A stretch of DNA of 64,000 nt, from assembly GCA_900169235.1 (NCBI GenBank), contig FWCC01000207.1, forward strand, positions 62,001 to 126,000, given 5' to 3'. Below the pieces are notes generated by a model. It was not told the DNA's origin. It saw nothing but the letters and a program-made list of their open reading frames with translations, and made no database searches. Position 1 is the stretch's first letter. Each line of letters opens with the position of its first letter. The stretch comes from Zarea fungicola. Taxonomy: Eukaryota; Ascomycota; Sordariomycetes; Hypocreales; Cordycipitaceae. A program made the translations under genes and the position numbers. Positions 21,362-32,301 of this stretch are shown piece by piece.

Positions 21362-22171
21362 TTAGGCGTACAAATCGGCCCTGTTCTCCTTAATAAAATC
21401 ATAGCTTTTCTGCCGAAAATCATCATTTATTTCAGCAATGTTCAATACATTAAATCGCAAAAGTTTTGGGTTCCGCTCTTCCCAAGTTGGCCAATGCTTA
21501 GCCACGGGAAGTCCTTGATTCGGATCGAGATTGTACAGAAAGTTCAGATAGTATTTCCGGGTCTGCGCAATTGGGTAAGGGAGCTTTGGTAGGCCCTCGA
21601 GATCAACAATATTCGAGAGTCCAAACATGCCATAAAAGACATCCGTGGCGTGAAAGGTGCCTCGGTCGTTTCCACTGAGGCCAGTCGCGTCGTGTAAATA
21701 CGACGACATGTAGGACCATGCGGGAACATCGCTGTTCGCTTCCGTGGCAAAGCTAAGGGTGAGACGACGGAGGAGGGTAAAGACAACGTCGCCCAGCAGC
21801 GCCGACAGTCGTTTATACCCGGCATACCGCCTGTACAATTCACCCAAGACTGGAGTCTTTGCAGGAAGAAAAGATCCAAACTGGGGGCATGAGGGTCCAG
21901 GCCCAGTGGCATCGAAAGATCCCAAGTCAGCCTCCAGTCTGACTGGCGGTTTAAGGCGCAAGTCTTCCTCTGGGGGCTCAGCGTATGGTATTCCTCGAAA
22001 TACCTCGACGCCAGCTACAACTGATCCGAAGATAGTACCAGAAGGAAGATGTACTTCTGCTCGATCTGCGCTTTCATGGGGCAAGAACGGCTTCTGATCC
22101 GGGCCAGAGGCAGCTCGCACAGTTGTAAGCACGCCGAAATGCAGTGCGTTGAGAACGCTGAGAGGTTTCAT
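21362..22171 (-). pseudogene. Carboxylesterase/lipase missing its catalytic core (in-frame deletion)
   Basis: One open frame of 269 residues from the ATG at 22171 (signal-peptide-like start MKPLSVLNALHFG). Residues ~40-105 match the N-terminus of type-B carboxylesterases (GVEVFRGIPYAEPP, then SCPQ). The frame then passes directly to the C-terminal part (LLGDVVFTLLRRLTL, WSYMSSYLHDATG, then TFHATDVFYGMFG with the catalytic-His region). The roughly 250 residues between, including the GESAGG nucleophile elbow and the acid residue, are absent. Families of this type are ~550 residues. The join is in frame, so a short secreted protein could still be made, but it cannot be an esterase. Confidence 0.82.
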
Positions 22172-24476
22172 TATCAGTAGTAAAGAAAGTCGCCGGGCTC
22201 TTTCATGAGACAAGAATAATATGAAATGCAATTCCAAGTCAGGGAATGGCAGGGGAAAAATTGTACGTTGACTTCCAGCTGGCAATGGCGACCACGCTAC
22301 TTATTATACTACCCAATGTCATTTGAACACTTTATCATTCAAACAGATAACCTATTCCAGCCACTTTATACAAACGAGGACTTCTTCCCGACGCATCGTT
22401 TTCTTCCTGTGCAACTCTCGGTGTATTACGTGGCTCACTACGCTGTCTCAGTCTTGCAGTCGGCGAACATGCAGCTTTCAGCCAGCCCCATACTCGAGTC
22501 ATTATCCAAGGCAAAGCTGAGCTATACAGCAACGCGCCGTCGTCGCACAGTTTGGGATCTTGGCTGCATGCAATGCGCAAAACTCGCAGTTCAGCAGCGA
22601 GCTAGTCAGAGAATTCCCGCATTGAAAAAAGAAAGCATGGAGAGGGGCAATTGTTGTGACAGAGGAGTGACGGGTGCCGAATACAATTCTGGGTTGTTAT
22701 GGACTTGAGCCATCTGGCCCCGCCGACCTGCATGAATTCTTGCCTCTTCTCGCACTCTTTGCATTAATGCCATCCTCCGGTGATGTAAGCGATAACAGTA
22801 TTTTGCGCTTGAGTAGCCATATGTATCTGGTGGCAGCTTCCACAGGAAATATGAGGTGTATACTAGCTGCCCAGAGAAGTGAGACCTTTACGTCAAGAAA
22901 CGGACTGCTAAATCGGAGAACTCGGGGAGTAGAAGCCGGGCAAATCATTTACGAGTCGTCAAGGGGCTTGCCGTGCCGCCTCTTTCGGTAGCTACGGTTT
23001 AACTGGTTCGAATCCAGATACCAGTTCAGCGGGCATTGACATGGAACGGCACCAATTTTGATACACAAAATGACGCCATACCAGCCACCTGGAAAAGCAA
23101 ATAACAATATCTGCAATTATGAGTTTGAAAACCTTTGAAGGCGCAGTACCGAAGATCTCGGAGACGATGCGGCCGGGAGAGTGGCTCGCGGGCCGTCGCT
23201 GATCACCATGACACCTTCATTTTGTAGTGGCATGGGTCTCGGGCTATTTTCTGCTCAGCCACACGACTTTGTGGGAAAGGTGCGTTGAATAAATGTAAGA
23301 AATCTTCACCCTGGTTTTATTGATATTCTAGATTCGGCAGTGTGATGTGTGACAGATCGATGTAGAGGTGAGCAACTTTGACATGGGCTGATTGGAACTC
23401 TCGGACGTGGTGTGACATTCAGAATCCCTTTACTCTCCAGTCGATGACGCCTAAAATTTGATATGAGACAACAGTAGACTAAAATTAGGCTTGCATGCGC
23501 TGAAAGGTCAACGCCGATCTGATTTCTTTATTTCATTATACTCGCTCTCGCCTGACAGCACCGACATCAACACTCAGAAATGCCGCAAATGTCACCCAGC
23601 AAGGCGTCGCATGTAGTTACAAACATAAATTGCAGTACACTGATTACATATTCTCCTAGTTACGATAAAAGCTGCCGCTTGGGAAGTGAGCCCGCCGAGC
23701 CGCCGTCGAGCCAGTCGCTTCCGTTACACCCATTGCCGCAGCAGCAGCCTGGAAACCGGCCGTTTCTTCTGTTACCAACGCATTGGTAGTGAAAATTGTG
23801 TGATTTATAATTTAGTAGCTCAGTTAAGCTTAATGTCAAAGTGAAAAGTAAATAGTTGACATCTGAAGAAAACTTACAAGCGGGGGCAAGATGGGAATCC
23901 CTTTACTCCAGCCCCATCCATCGCGGAAAGTGCGGCACGGGGTAGCTAATTAGTTAATTTTAGTCTTTACTACCTAAAACAGGCTGTCAATAGGAAAGCT
24001 TGCATGCATTGAATCCTCCATAGACAGCAAAAGGTCGGATGTGAATTCCGATGTAGACACTCGACTCCACACCATAAAATTCATGCATAAACATTCAAGT
24101 CACTTTCCAATCATCATCTTGGCCAGCTTCGACTTGCTTGGACGCATAAAATAATGCGGCACTGAATTTCAATCAGGACACAGTCACAACTACACAATTA
24201 ATTAAAACCTGCAGGCATCTCCCAACAGGCAGCCTTATTACAGGGGGTAGTATAGTCTTCATGCATAACAATGCACGGTTAGATTGGATTTCAAGCCCAC
24301 GTCCACAATTTTGTTGGTGATAAAGACGCAGCCTGGTTGAAAGTAGAGATGAATGGGTTGCGTGTTGCTGTCATTAATTTATTCCCGTATTCCTTCTCCT
24401 CCTCATCATTCAACAAACAGATTTGAACAAATACAAACAAGAAAAACAGGACAAATTAAAAACAAGGAAGAGTATC
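22172..24476. other. Long intergenic stretch, no gene seen
   Basis: About 2.3 kb. Short frames on both strands (for example 22226-22708 plus) have no domain or splice support. A T-loop-like string occurs near 23010 but no tRNA could be folded around it. The region from ~23800 to 24300 is AT-rich. Promoter of the membrane-protein gene at the right end. Confidence 0.5.
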
Positions 24477-25156
24477 ATGGATCGCCAGGTACGATTTCAA
24501 GCACCAGAATCACAGCCAAGAAGACGAATCGACTGGGTCCTAGCCCATGTACTCCTACGCTTCACAACGATCCTGGGAAGCGTCGCAGCGGTAAGCGTCG
24601 CAGTGTACGGCTCCATTCGATACAATGCTGCTGAACAATTCACAGGTGCCTTTACGGCTGTATATCTCAATCTTTGTCTCCCTCTAATTCTATCAGTTTG
24701 GTGAAACTAACTGGCATTTTGTGACAAAAAATAGGCGTTTGGGGCATTGATACTAGATACCGCCGTCATCGCCGTACTTCTCAGGCTACCGCCAAAGGTT
24801 AACATACAACCGCAGCTACTGGGCTTCGTCGACTTCTTGGCGGCTGCACTGTGCCTTGTCGCTCCGATTTTGGTCGCCTTGCACTATCGTGGGACAGCAA
24901 CTTCGTGTGGCGCCAAGTCACCCGCCGCCTGCGATGCCACAACCGTAGATCGTCTGCTGGCAGACACGCCGTTATTTGGTGCCTGTTCTTCGCTCTGGAT
25001 AGTAGGGTATGTCATTTGCTTCCTTCCCGTCTCTTTTCTTCCAAGTTTTCTTTTCCGATAACGTCGACTTCGCTCTGACTGAAAGGAACTAGAGGGTTCC
25101 ATCTTGCGTTTATATGCTTTGCTTTCATGCCCCATTGTTCAGGGAAAGTGAGATAG
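24477..25156 (+). CDS. Small four-span membrane protein
   Basis: Exons 24477-24659, 24735-25006, 25093-25156 by phase and splice signals (donors GTATAT and GTATGT; branch CTAAC in intron 1); 172 residues. Four hydrophobic segments: RFTTILGSVAAVSVAVYG, FTAAFGALILDTAVIAVLL (formed across intron 1), FVDFLAAALCLVAPILVAL, and GFHLAFICFAFM (exon 3). A loop between the third and fourth carries two cysteines (SCGAKSPAACDA), as in fungal MARVEL-like or tetraspan proteins. The N-terminus is short, basic and cytosolic. A later intron-1 donor (GTTTGG) is possible but would leave only a 39-nt intron. Unknown function; membrane location is firm. Confidence 0.7.
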
Positions 25157-25392
25157 CGTTTCGAAGCTGCAATTGGTCTCAGGGGTGCTCAAAGATTTTG
25201 CATTTTTATTTATACACCGTCTATAGTTCTATACAAAGACAATCTATTACATGTCTGTACCATCATAACATCAACATCCTCAACGTAAAGAGCAAGAAGT
25301 GGCCAGCTACCGAGTGAGCATCATCTCCCAGGTCTCCACAGTCCGCATCTCAAAAAGACACCAAGAGCCAATCTCCGGAGTTGCTTGCTTCT

Positions 25393-26004
25393 TTACCCAC
25401 GCTTGTCGACTGCACACGCACATCCTCCCAAGCTTTTGCGTCGTCCAAGGGTCCCCGTCTCACCTCCCGAAGTCTGCGCCTCTTCGTCCTCCTGTCGCCG
25501 TCTCCTCTGCCTCTTCTTCACCATCTTCTTCACCTTCCTGATCACCTTGCCAACCAAGAGCACCGGCAACAGCACCGGCCACAGGACCACGACCGCCAGC
25601 CACCATGCCACCACCAGCGCCTTGTTCCATTGCGAGCTGCGGGAGTCCAGGTACCACTCCGGCACCCACCGACCGGCTTTGCCCTTGCCGTTGATGCAGA
25701 GAATGCACGCAGCGCCAAAGAGGAGCCACGCGACGGTAGAGACGGGAATCAAGACTCGAAACGCGCTGATGCCAGACTCGTTGACACCCAAATCGTCACC
25801 GTTGTTTGGATGTCTCGCCGTCACAGGCGAGGGCTGATGAAAGTGTGACGGGCGATCAACATCCTCGTCAAGCAAACGGGCACGGTGTTCAAATGCAAAT
25901 GTAGATGTCGAGGCGGCCGCCGGAGAGTAAGGAAACGCGTCTGTAGAATAAATCACTCCGTGACAGTGGCGTCCTGCAGGGGAGCAGCGGTGTTGAAGAT
26001 GCAT
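25393..26004 (-). CDS. Small two-span membrane protein with basic tail
   Basis: Single exon, about 203 residues if started at the ATG at 26004 (MHLQHRC); the frame is open further upstream but that part is unlike protein. Two strongly hydrophobic segments, VLIPVSTVAWLLFGAACILC and ALVVAWWLAVVVLWPVLLPV, are separated by a short loop with WVPEWYLD. A dense basic stretch follows (KVIRKVKKMVKKRQRRRR), then an acidic/Ser-rich C-terminus. The basic cluster beside a membrane segment fits a cytosolic tail. No family recognised. It is convergent with the four-span gene, 236 bases away. Confidence 0.6.
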   Translation of the reverse strand: MHLQHRCSPAGRHCHGVIYSTDAFPYSPAAASTSTFAFEHRARLLDEDVDRPSHFHQPSPVTARHPNNGDDLGVNESGISAFRVLIPVSTVAWLLFGAACILCINGKGKAGRWVPEWYLDSRSSQWNKALVVAWWLAVVVLWPVLLPVLLVGKVIRKVKKMVKKRQRRRRQEDEEAQTSGGETGTLGRRKSLGGCACAVDKRG

Positions 26005-26396
26005 GCTATCAAAAACCTGGCAATGCTGTAGTATAAGCGAAGAACGGCCTGGGTTAATGCTGTGTTGGCTTCTGATAATACAATAGTGGCTGGCCCGAAA
26101 ATAATATTCATGGCTGGAATGTGGGATAATCAAGTTTTGAGTTTTTGCTTTTGTGTTGTGATGAAACGCCAGGGCTGGATATCTCAAGTGGTTGAACGGG
26201 AGGGGGAGGGGACTTGCACCTGCCACCTTCTCCCGCCTGCCTGGTACCGATAACAACAAAGCCAGCAAACAAACATTGAAATGCATCAGCAAGATATTAT
26301 TATTTCAAAATATTAGCACACCCAAGATGCACTCCATTACTCCACCGAAAATCTAAATATACACAAAGTACAATGTACAAGAGAATGTTTGGCACT
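26005..26396. other. Intergenic; no gene seen
   Basis: Upstream of the two-span membrane protein and 3' flank of the LRR gene. No repeats or RNA genes. Confidence 0.6.
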
Positions 26397-29300
26397 TCAG
26401 TCCTCGCCGTCATTTTCCGCTCGCCAGCGTTCCATATCTGCTTCGGGCACACGGCCACGGAGCCAACGAAGTGTCGCATGTGTTCCTTGCTCCAATATGT
26501 TCCACCTAGGTACCTTGAATCGATTACCAGTGACTTCGAGACGCTCCAGGCCGCCATTTCCGCCCAAGAGACCAATCATCGGATCGAGCTGTCCAATATC
26601 GTTGCTGCCAACTTCGACCGTCTTCAAGCCCTTCATGGCAGCAGGACGGAGTTCTGAAATCTGGTTGTTGCTGGCAAGTAAAACACTCAAACGAGGAAAC
26701 TTCTCCTTGAGATTCAGTGGCAATTCTGTTAGACGATTGGCGGAAATGTCGATCCTTTCCAAGCAAGGGGCATCAAGGAACTGCAGAAGAGGCTCCAGCG
26801 AGGTGATTCTATTGGCCGTCAGATTGAGCTCCTTCAGAACAGGTAGCTCAAGCGCCTGTTCGAGGTAGTTTGCACCGGCAAGTTGATTATTTGCTACCGA
26901 GAGCGATGTGAGACTCCCTGCAAAGATGGCGAGGTTTTCAGGGAGAGTGGTGAAGAGATTGTGATGCAGCTGCACCTGTCTAACCGTTTGCCTCTCATTG
27001 GCATCGTTGCACCTTTCGGCATCGAGGACAGAAGAGCCTGTGCGAGATCGGTCGAGGACACCGCCAGCACGGACTTGCCAGTCCTCAAGCACTGGCATGT
27101 GGAACTGGGTCTGGACACTATCCATAGTCTGTGAGCGTGATCGTGAGGGCGACTGTGGGCGTGATGTCGGTGGCGTGGTAAAATCATCTTCTCCGTCAGA
27201 CTTGCTGTCGTCGTCAATAATGTGCCTCGTAGCTTCGTGCGTCTTGTTTCCGTCGGCCAGCTTTCCCATGACACCCGTTACGTTGTCACCCTGCTCTTGA
27301 TACGGCGGTGGAGGCTCGAGGCGAATAGCCAATATTTCTTTCAACTCGTCTGTTGTAGCCGTGACGAATTTCTTGTCACGTAGTGGATTTCCGCTCAGCC
27401 TGATCATGGAGAGGTTGTCCATTCGCGACAGCTCGGGTGGCACCACTCGGATGTCGTTGCCCGAGAAATCAGCTTGTCGCAGCTTGGTGAGGCTCATGAA
27501 GCTTTCTGGGATAGCCCCAATGCCATTTTCGTCAACGGACAGGGTGAGCAGGCTGGACCAAGAGGACATGTCTGGCAGCTCCTGTAGCCTATTCATTGAT
27601 GCAGACAGGGTGTGCAGCACCGGAAAGTTTATGATTGTAGTAGAAGGCATCAGGTACTTGATTTGATTGCACGAAATATCGAGCGTCTGCAACGATCGCA
27701 TAGCATCAATCGGATCCTCTATAAGTGTGCCGCTCAGCTTGTTCTTTTTCAGCACCAACTGGCTCAAGGGCAAATCGGCGAGAGCGCCAAAGGGGATTGT
27801 TTCGAAGCAATTTTCCCCCAGGTCGAGAAGGCGGAGTCGGCTCATTTTATGCATGTCGTCGGGCAGACACGATAGCTTATTATCATGCAAGTCCAGTACC
27901 TCTAAGCCATCTAGTAAAGAAATGGCAGCGTTGAGTGGGCCGGATAGGTTGTTGCTGCCAAGCTTCAAGTCTCTGAGTGCCGTCATTTGTGAAAGTATTT
28001 GGAGACAGTTGTTGTCGAGTTTGTTTTTCGACTGCTTACTATTAGTAAGATTATCTCAAAGTGAAGTACTTGTACATACCAAATTGAGTGATGTGAGCTG
28101 ACCAAGACGGCGAAACCCAAGAGGCACAGTCAAAAGCTTGTTACCGTGGAGATCCATGGTCTCGAGGCCTCCAAAAATATAAGGCGGTGTTTCCTCGTCA
28201 TTCGCGTCAAAGGAATCAGGAAACAGGGCATCGTCTAGCGTCTCAAAATCGTTATCAGCAGCGACTAAGCGGGTCAGGTCGACGCTTTCCGCCCAGTTGC
28301 CACCTCCAGCGCCGACAGATTCTAGATTATACATATTGAGGACTTCATTGGGTATCTCTTTGAGGCCGAGGGCGGCAATATTGAGGCGACCGCTAGTTCG
28401 GCCAGTAGCAATACGTTGCTGGAGCACCTTGGCGCCAGCTGAGTCGCCCTTGTTCTGCCCAAAGGGATCTGGATGTTCATCAATGCCAAAATCAGTAATA
28501 CCGCCAATGGAAATGGGTATATCATCAGTGCCGTTGGAAGCCTGGTCCATCTTTGATGAAACCTTTCTGGCAGCTCTTGCTTTTGCAATCTGATCACGGA
28601 GTGCGGCCGACGACTTTCTATGAGCGAGGCCTGGGGCATCCCCAGGCGCAGCGGAGCGAGTTTTTGCCGGCTGCAGGGGAGCTATAGAACCACTCCACGA
28701 GGCCTGGTCTCCCGCATCGGAGCCGGATTCCTCTCTGCTCAGTGCCTGGAGGGAGGGCTTCCTCAAAAGACCGTTTGAAGATGCCTTGGATCGCAGTGGT
28801 TTAGATGGCGTGGGACGCGACTTTATCGGTGTCTGCCCAAAAGGTTTGTCCGGGCTGGCGCTCCTTGCCGCTGCGACCGGCCGAGATGACGATGCGAGCG
28901 AGGACCTCGCACCACCAATGCGTGGCTTTCCCGGTTTGGAGAATCCATCATCAAATCTCTCGGGAGTGCCGTCAATGGTGGACAAGGCGGACTTGTACGC
29001 TCCGCTATGCGCGTCATTATCCGCTCGTGAGCCAGGGCGGCTCGAGGATCTGGAATGAGGGCGCCCTGAGCGTTCCGAGTTGTAGCTTGAGCCGGGTCGT
29101 GAGCCCCCACTGCCTGCGCGGGAGCCAGGTCTGGGCTGTTCGAAAAAGGCAGACGTCTTCCTGCTCAGGGCCGGGGACGAGGGAACGTTAGCCAACGTCT
29201 CCATGGTTCGCTCGGTGAGGGATGGCCTGGGCTTTCGCGACTTGGTACCGGGCGTCTGGAGAAACCCGGCCTCCTCAATGGGGCTATCACGCCCAGGCTC

Positions 29301-29753
29301 GTCTACGGGTGAGGCATCATCCTCAGGAAGCAGACCAGCACGGCTCGTCCGTCGATTGGGAGACTCGTCCCATGCATCGTCTCGGTCTGCTGCCGCTGAC
29401 GCCCTGCTGGGGATCCGGTCGAAGAATAGGCTCGTTCGTCGCTGGGAGGTGGAGGAGATGCGTCCACCAGAAGGTCGCGGGCGGCTGATGCTCGCCGGGC
29501 GAAGCTGCTCACGCGAAGCTGCCTGTCTTAGTGGCGTGCCACCCAGGGAGGTCCGCACCTTGGGGTTGTGAAGCTCGCGGGTGCCGGCAGGGCCTGTGGG
29601 AGGAGCCGCCACGGGACGAGCTGGGGGAGCTTGCGTCGTAGGAGAAGCTGGAACCGCGGTCGAGAAGGTCGGTCGAGGAATACCAGAGGCACGAGGGACT
29701 GGCAGGCGGGAATTGCGGTTTGCAGCACCAGGGCGTTGGGTCGAGGCGTCCAT
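26397..29753 (-). CDS. Large leucine-rich-repeat protein (LRRC40-like)
   Basis: Two exons, 29753-28080 and 28031-26397, with a 48-nt intron (GTATGT, branch TTACTAAT, AAGCAG); 1,102 residues. The first ~450 residues are disordered and rich in Ser, Arg and Pro (many RPGS/SRPGS-type repeats, phospho-site-like). Typical LRRs follow (LETMDLHGNKLLTVP, LEVLDLHDNKLSCLP, LRLLDLGENCF, LQTLDISCNQI), split by an acidic/Ser-rich insert around residue 800, then a second LRR block to the end. The arrangement matches the conserved filamentous-fungal LRR protein related to animal LRRC40. It should be cytosolic, with a scaffold role likely. The intron lies inside an LRR, and the repeat reads through cleanly after splicing. 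Confidence 0.9.
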
Positions 29754-30813
29754 GTTGACCAGCTATGTATGCAATGCCGATCGGTTGGTTTCCGAATCAC
29801 GTCAGCTCTGGACCAAAAATTGGACAAGGCCAACTATTTGGACAGATCTGCTATGCTCAATGCGCGGGGAAAGGAGAAGGTGGGATGTTTCGTTATGGCG
29901 GTTGTGCAAGTTGTGCAATGTCTCTGTCGATACGGTGTAAATAATAATGCAAGCTTGTCCCCGCACAAAGTAAACAAATGAACGGCGGCAGCTACGCCAA
30001 ATCAGGCAATTGGCATCACCTGTCTCAACAGGCCAGGCAATACTATTTCCAATCGTCAAAAACCTCAGCGTAGCATTACTTTTGTGTTCGGGAAAGGAAA
30101 CAGAAAGATGTCCCCTGACGAAAGAAGATTGGAACAGCTGTCAGTTGCAGTAACTTGGCGCCGCAATTTGTGTTTCTGACAGGGGCCATGGTTACTAGAC
30201 ATGGCCCGTGGTAGCTTGCTAACCTGCTTTGTGCACTGTTTGTCTCCAGCTTTACCTGGTTTGGATGTCTGGCAGCCCAGCGGGTTTGTCGGGAGCTACC
30301 CGGCCAATCTACCGCTATTCCGTCGTGGCTTCAGGGGTAGGTTGCGGTTGTGGAGGCGCGTGATGTGTCTCGCAACGGCGACGGTACTTTCTTCAAATAA
30401 ATCGTCATTTGACTGCGGAGGGCAGTTGAGCGTAAAGATACATGCATTCATTGACACGGGTACCATTACTCAACCAGACAGTGCTGCATGTGTCCATGTT
30501 CAACATGGCTGTCCAAGTCGTGTTTTTATCACGCTGACGATGGATGGGTAATTAACAGAGCGCCATCATAATCTCCAGTATGGAAGGTGTAATTTAAAAT
30601 GGCCATGGCACTACGCGTGCCCTAGCTTCAGACTATCTCGGCAGATCATTCTCCATCGCCTCGTACTAATAGTGTACATTCATATAACTATGATTTGGCT
30701 CTCGGAGTATTGCGGAAATTTACAAGATTGTTCTGACTTGGCAGAGAGGACAGACAACAAGAGCTAATATATACATGAATTCCAGAAAATGCCAAACCGA
30801 ACAGCTGCTAGTA
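29754..30813. other. Intergenic; no gene seen
   Basis: Upstream region of the LRR gene and 3' flank of the DUF2293 gene. A 116-codon plus frame at 30201-30551 shows no protein-like features. Confidence 0.55.
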
Positions 30814-31674
30814 TTACAAGGGATCCAATGACAGCCAGTCGTCGTCTGAAGAAATGCTCATGACGCTTGCCTGGTCCTCTTCAGAATCCGATGAAATCTC
30901 AATAACATCGCCATGCGGCAAAGGCGCCGCCTCCTCTCCTCCATGGCCCAGCTCACCCACTGTTGTCGTCGTCCCCCGTGTCGCCCTGCTCCTCGTCCTC
31001 ACCCGTTCCTCATCTGAATCCGTCCGTAGCTGCCGCTGCTGCCGCTGCCTCCGTCGTTCCCACGGCGCAACATGAGAATCAGAGCCGTCATCATCACCAT
31101 CCATGTTCTCCTCCTCCCCACCGTTGCATCCCTCCCTCCCCCGCCACTTCTCCAGAACCTCACCCACCCGCGCAAACACCATCTTCCTCGCCTCCTCCTT
31201 TGTCCTCTCCCCTCTAACCAGCACATCATAATCCGTATAAACATGCCGCACATGCGCCGCCACCGCCAACCGCACCTTATCCTCTATCCGCAGCGTCGCC
31301 GTCCTGCCCACCCGGCCGCTGCGCTTGGCCAAAGCGCGCCGCAGCACCCTCTCCACGTCTGCACGCGGCATGCCGGGAAACTCTTGGAACATGGCCGCCC
31401 TGAACGTCTCGCGCGCGGCCTCGTCCCGGACGCACACGGCGGCGCGCCGCTCCGCCCGCGTGCCGCGCTCCTCCTCGTAGACCTGCCGGAGAATGTGCGA
31501 GGGGCAGCGCAGGCCGAGCGTCTGGGAGCCGGCGCGCACCACGTAGAGCGTGCGCCCGGCCGCGCGCGTCTTGCGCCGGCAGAGGGCCGTCATGAAGGGG
31601 TAGCCCTTTTTGAGGAATTTGTAGCCGTTGGGCATCGGCGTGGTGGGCGACACTGTGATTTCTGTAAACGCCAT
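30814..31674 (-). CDS. DUF2293 family protein
   Basis: Single exon, 286 residues. The central region has the DUF2293 pattern: FPGMPRADVERVLRRAL, then RVGRTA, then RLAVAAHVRHVYTDYDVLL-type block (here VRLAVAAHVRHVYTDYDVLV, about residues 132-150) and a helix EEARKMVFARVGEVLEKWRG. The C-terminal 90 residues are low complexity: acidic and Arg/Gln-rich with a final Ser/Asp run (EISSDSEEDQASVMSISSDDDW), which resembles SUMO-interacting or CK2-type acidic motifs (VIEISSDSEED is a good SIM match). Function of DUF2293 is unknown; a nuclear location is plausible. Strong GC bias in the first half compared with flanks. Confidence 0.87.
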   Translation of the reverse strand: MAFTEITVSPTTPMPNGYKFLKKGYPFMTALCRRKTRAAGRTLYVVRAGSQTLGLRCPSHILRQVYEEERGTRAERRAAVCVRDEAARETFRAAMFQEFPGMPRADVERVLRRALAKRSGRVGRTATLRIEDKVRLAVAAHVRHVYTDYDVLVRGERTKEEARKMVFARVGEVLEKWRGREGCNGGEEENMDGDDDGSDSHVAPWERRRQRQQRQLRTDSDEERVRTRSRATRGTTTTVGELGHGGEEAAPLPHGDVIEISSDSEEDQASVMSISSDDDWLSLDPL

Positions 31675-32301
31675 TTTTTTTCTTTTTCCCCTAGGACACC
31701 GAGCAAAGCCGTTTCAAGGTTCTGAACTGAGGTCTTATCGACTTTCCAATAAAAAAAAATTTCTGCAAGTAGAATGGTCTGCTTTTTTCATTTGTTTTGT
31801 GTTTGATCAAAGAAAAGGCCATGGTGGGGCGCATGAGAAACATTGTCACGTCTAACCTCACACTCATTCAAGTCATTAGGTATCTCACTGACGGTACTAA
31901 ATCGCAGATAATGGCAGGACGTTCTAGTTATGTATGTTGCCATTCATAAGTCATAAACAGATCTGAGTAAACACGTAAACCGTTAAACAATAAATCGTCA
32001 GGTATCCCAAAAAGAAAATCACAAATAAAGACAAGCATCTCATGAGCCAATCTCAAAATCCCATGCATCCCTTCCATTTACGGCCAAAAAATAATAATAA
32101 CAAAAATGACATGCTCAATGTTCTAAATTGCTCTCTCATGTAAGGCTGGTAAGCATGGCGCGCAGCAAGCCCGGGTGAGGTCCTGAAGAAAATAACCGAG
32201 GTCAGCCGCCGCTCCGATAAAGAGAAGAAATATAGTAAATCAAAATGAATGAGTTTTTATTTGTCGCCTTCATTGCTTTGAAGACCATTGTTGTGAAGAA
32301 C
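31675..32301. other. Intergenic; no gene seen
   Basis: AT-rich upstream of the DUF2293 gene and 3' flank of the next gene. No coding sequence. Confidence 0.6.

Noticed and set aside
22975..23030. T-loop-like string (CTGGTTCGAATCCAG) suggesting a tRNA
   Set aside because: No matching acceptor stem, D-arm or A-box could be found around it.
31072..31725. 217-codon plus-strand frame, Pro/His/Arg-rich
   Set aside because: Antisense shadow of the GC-rich DUF2293 gene.
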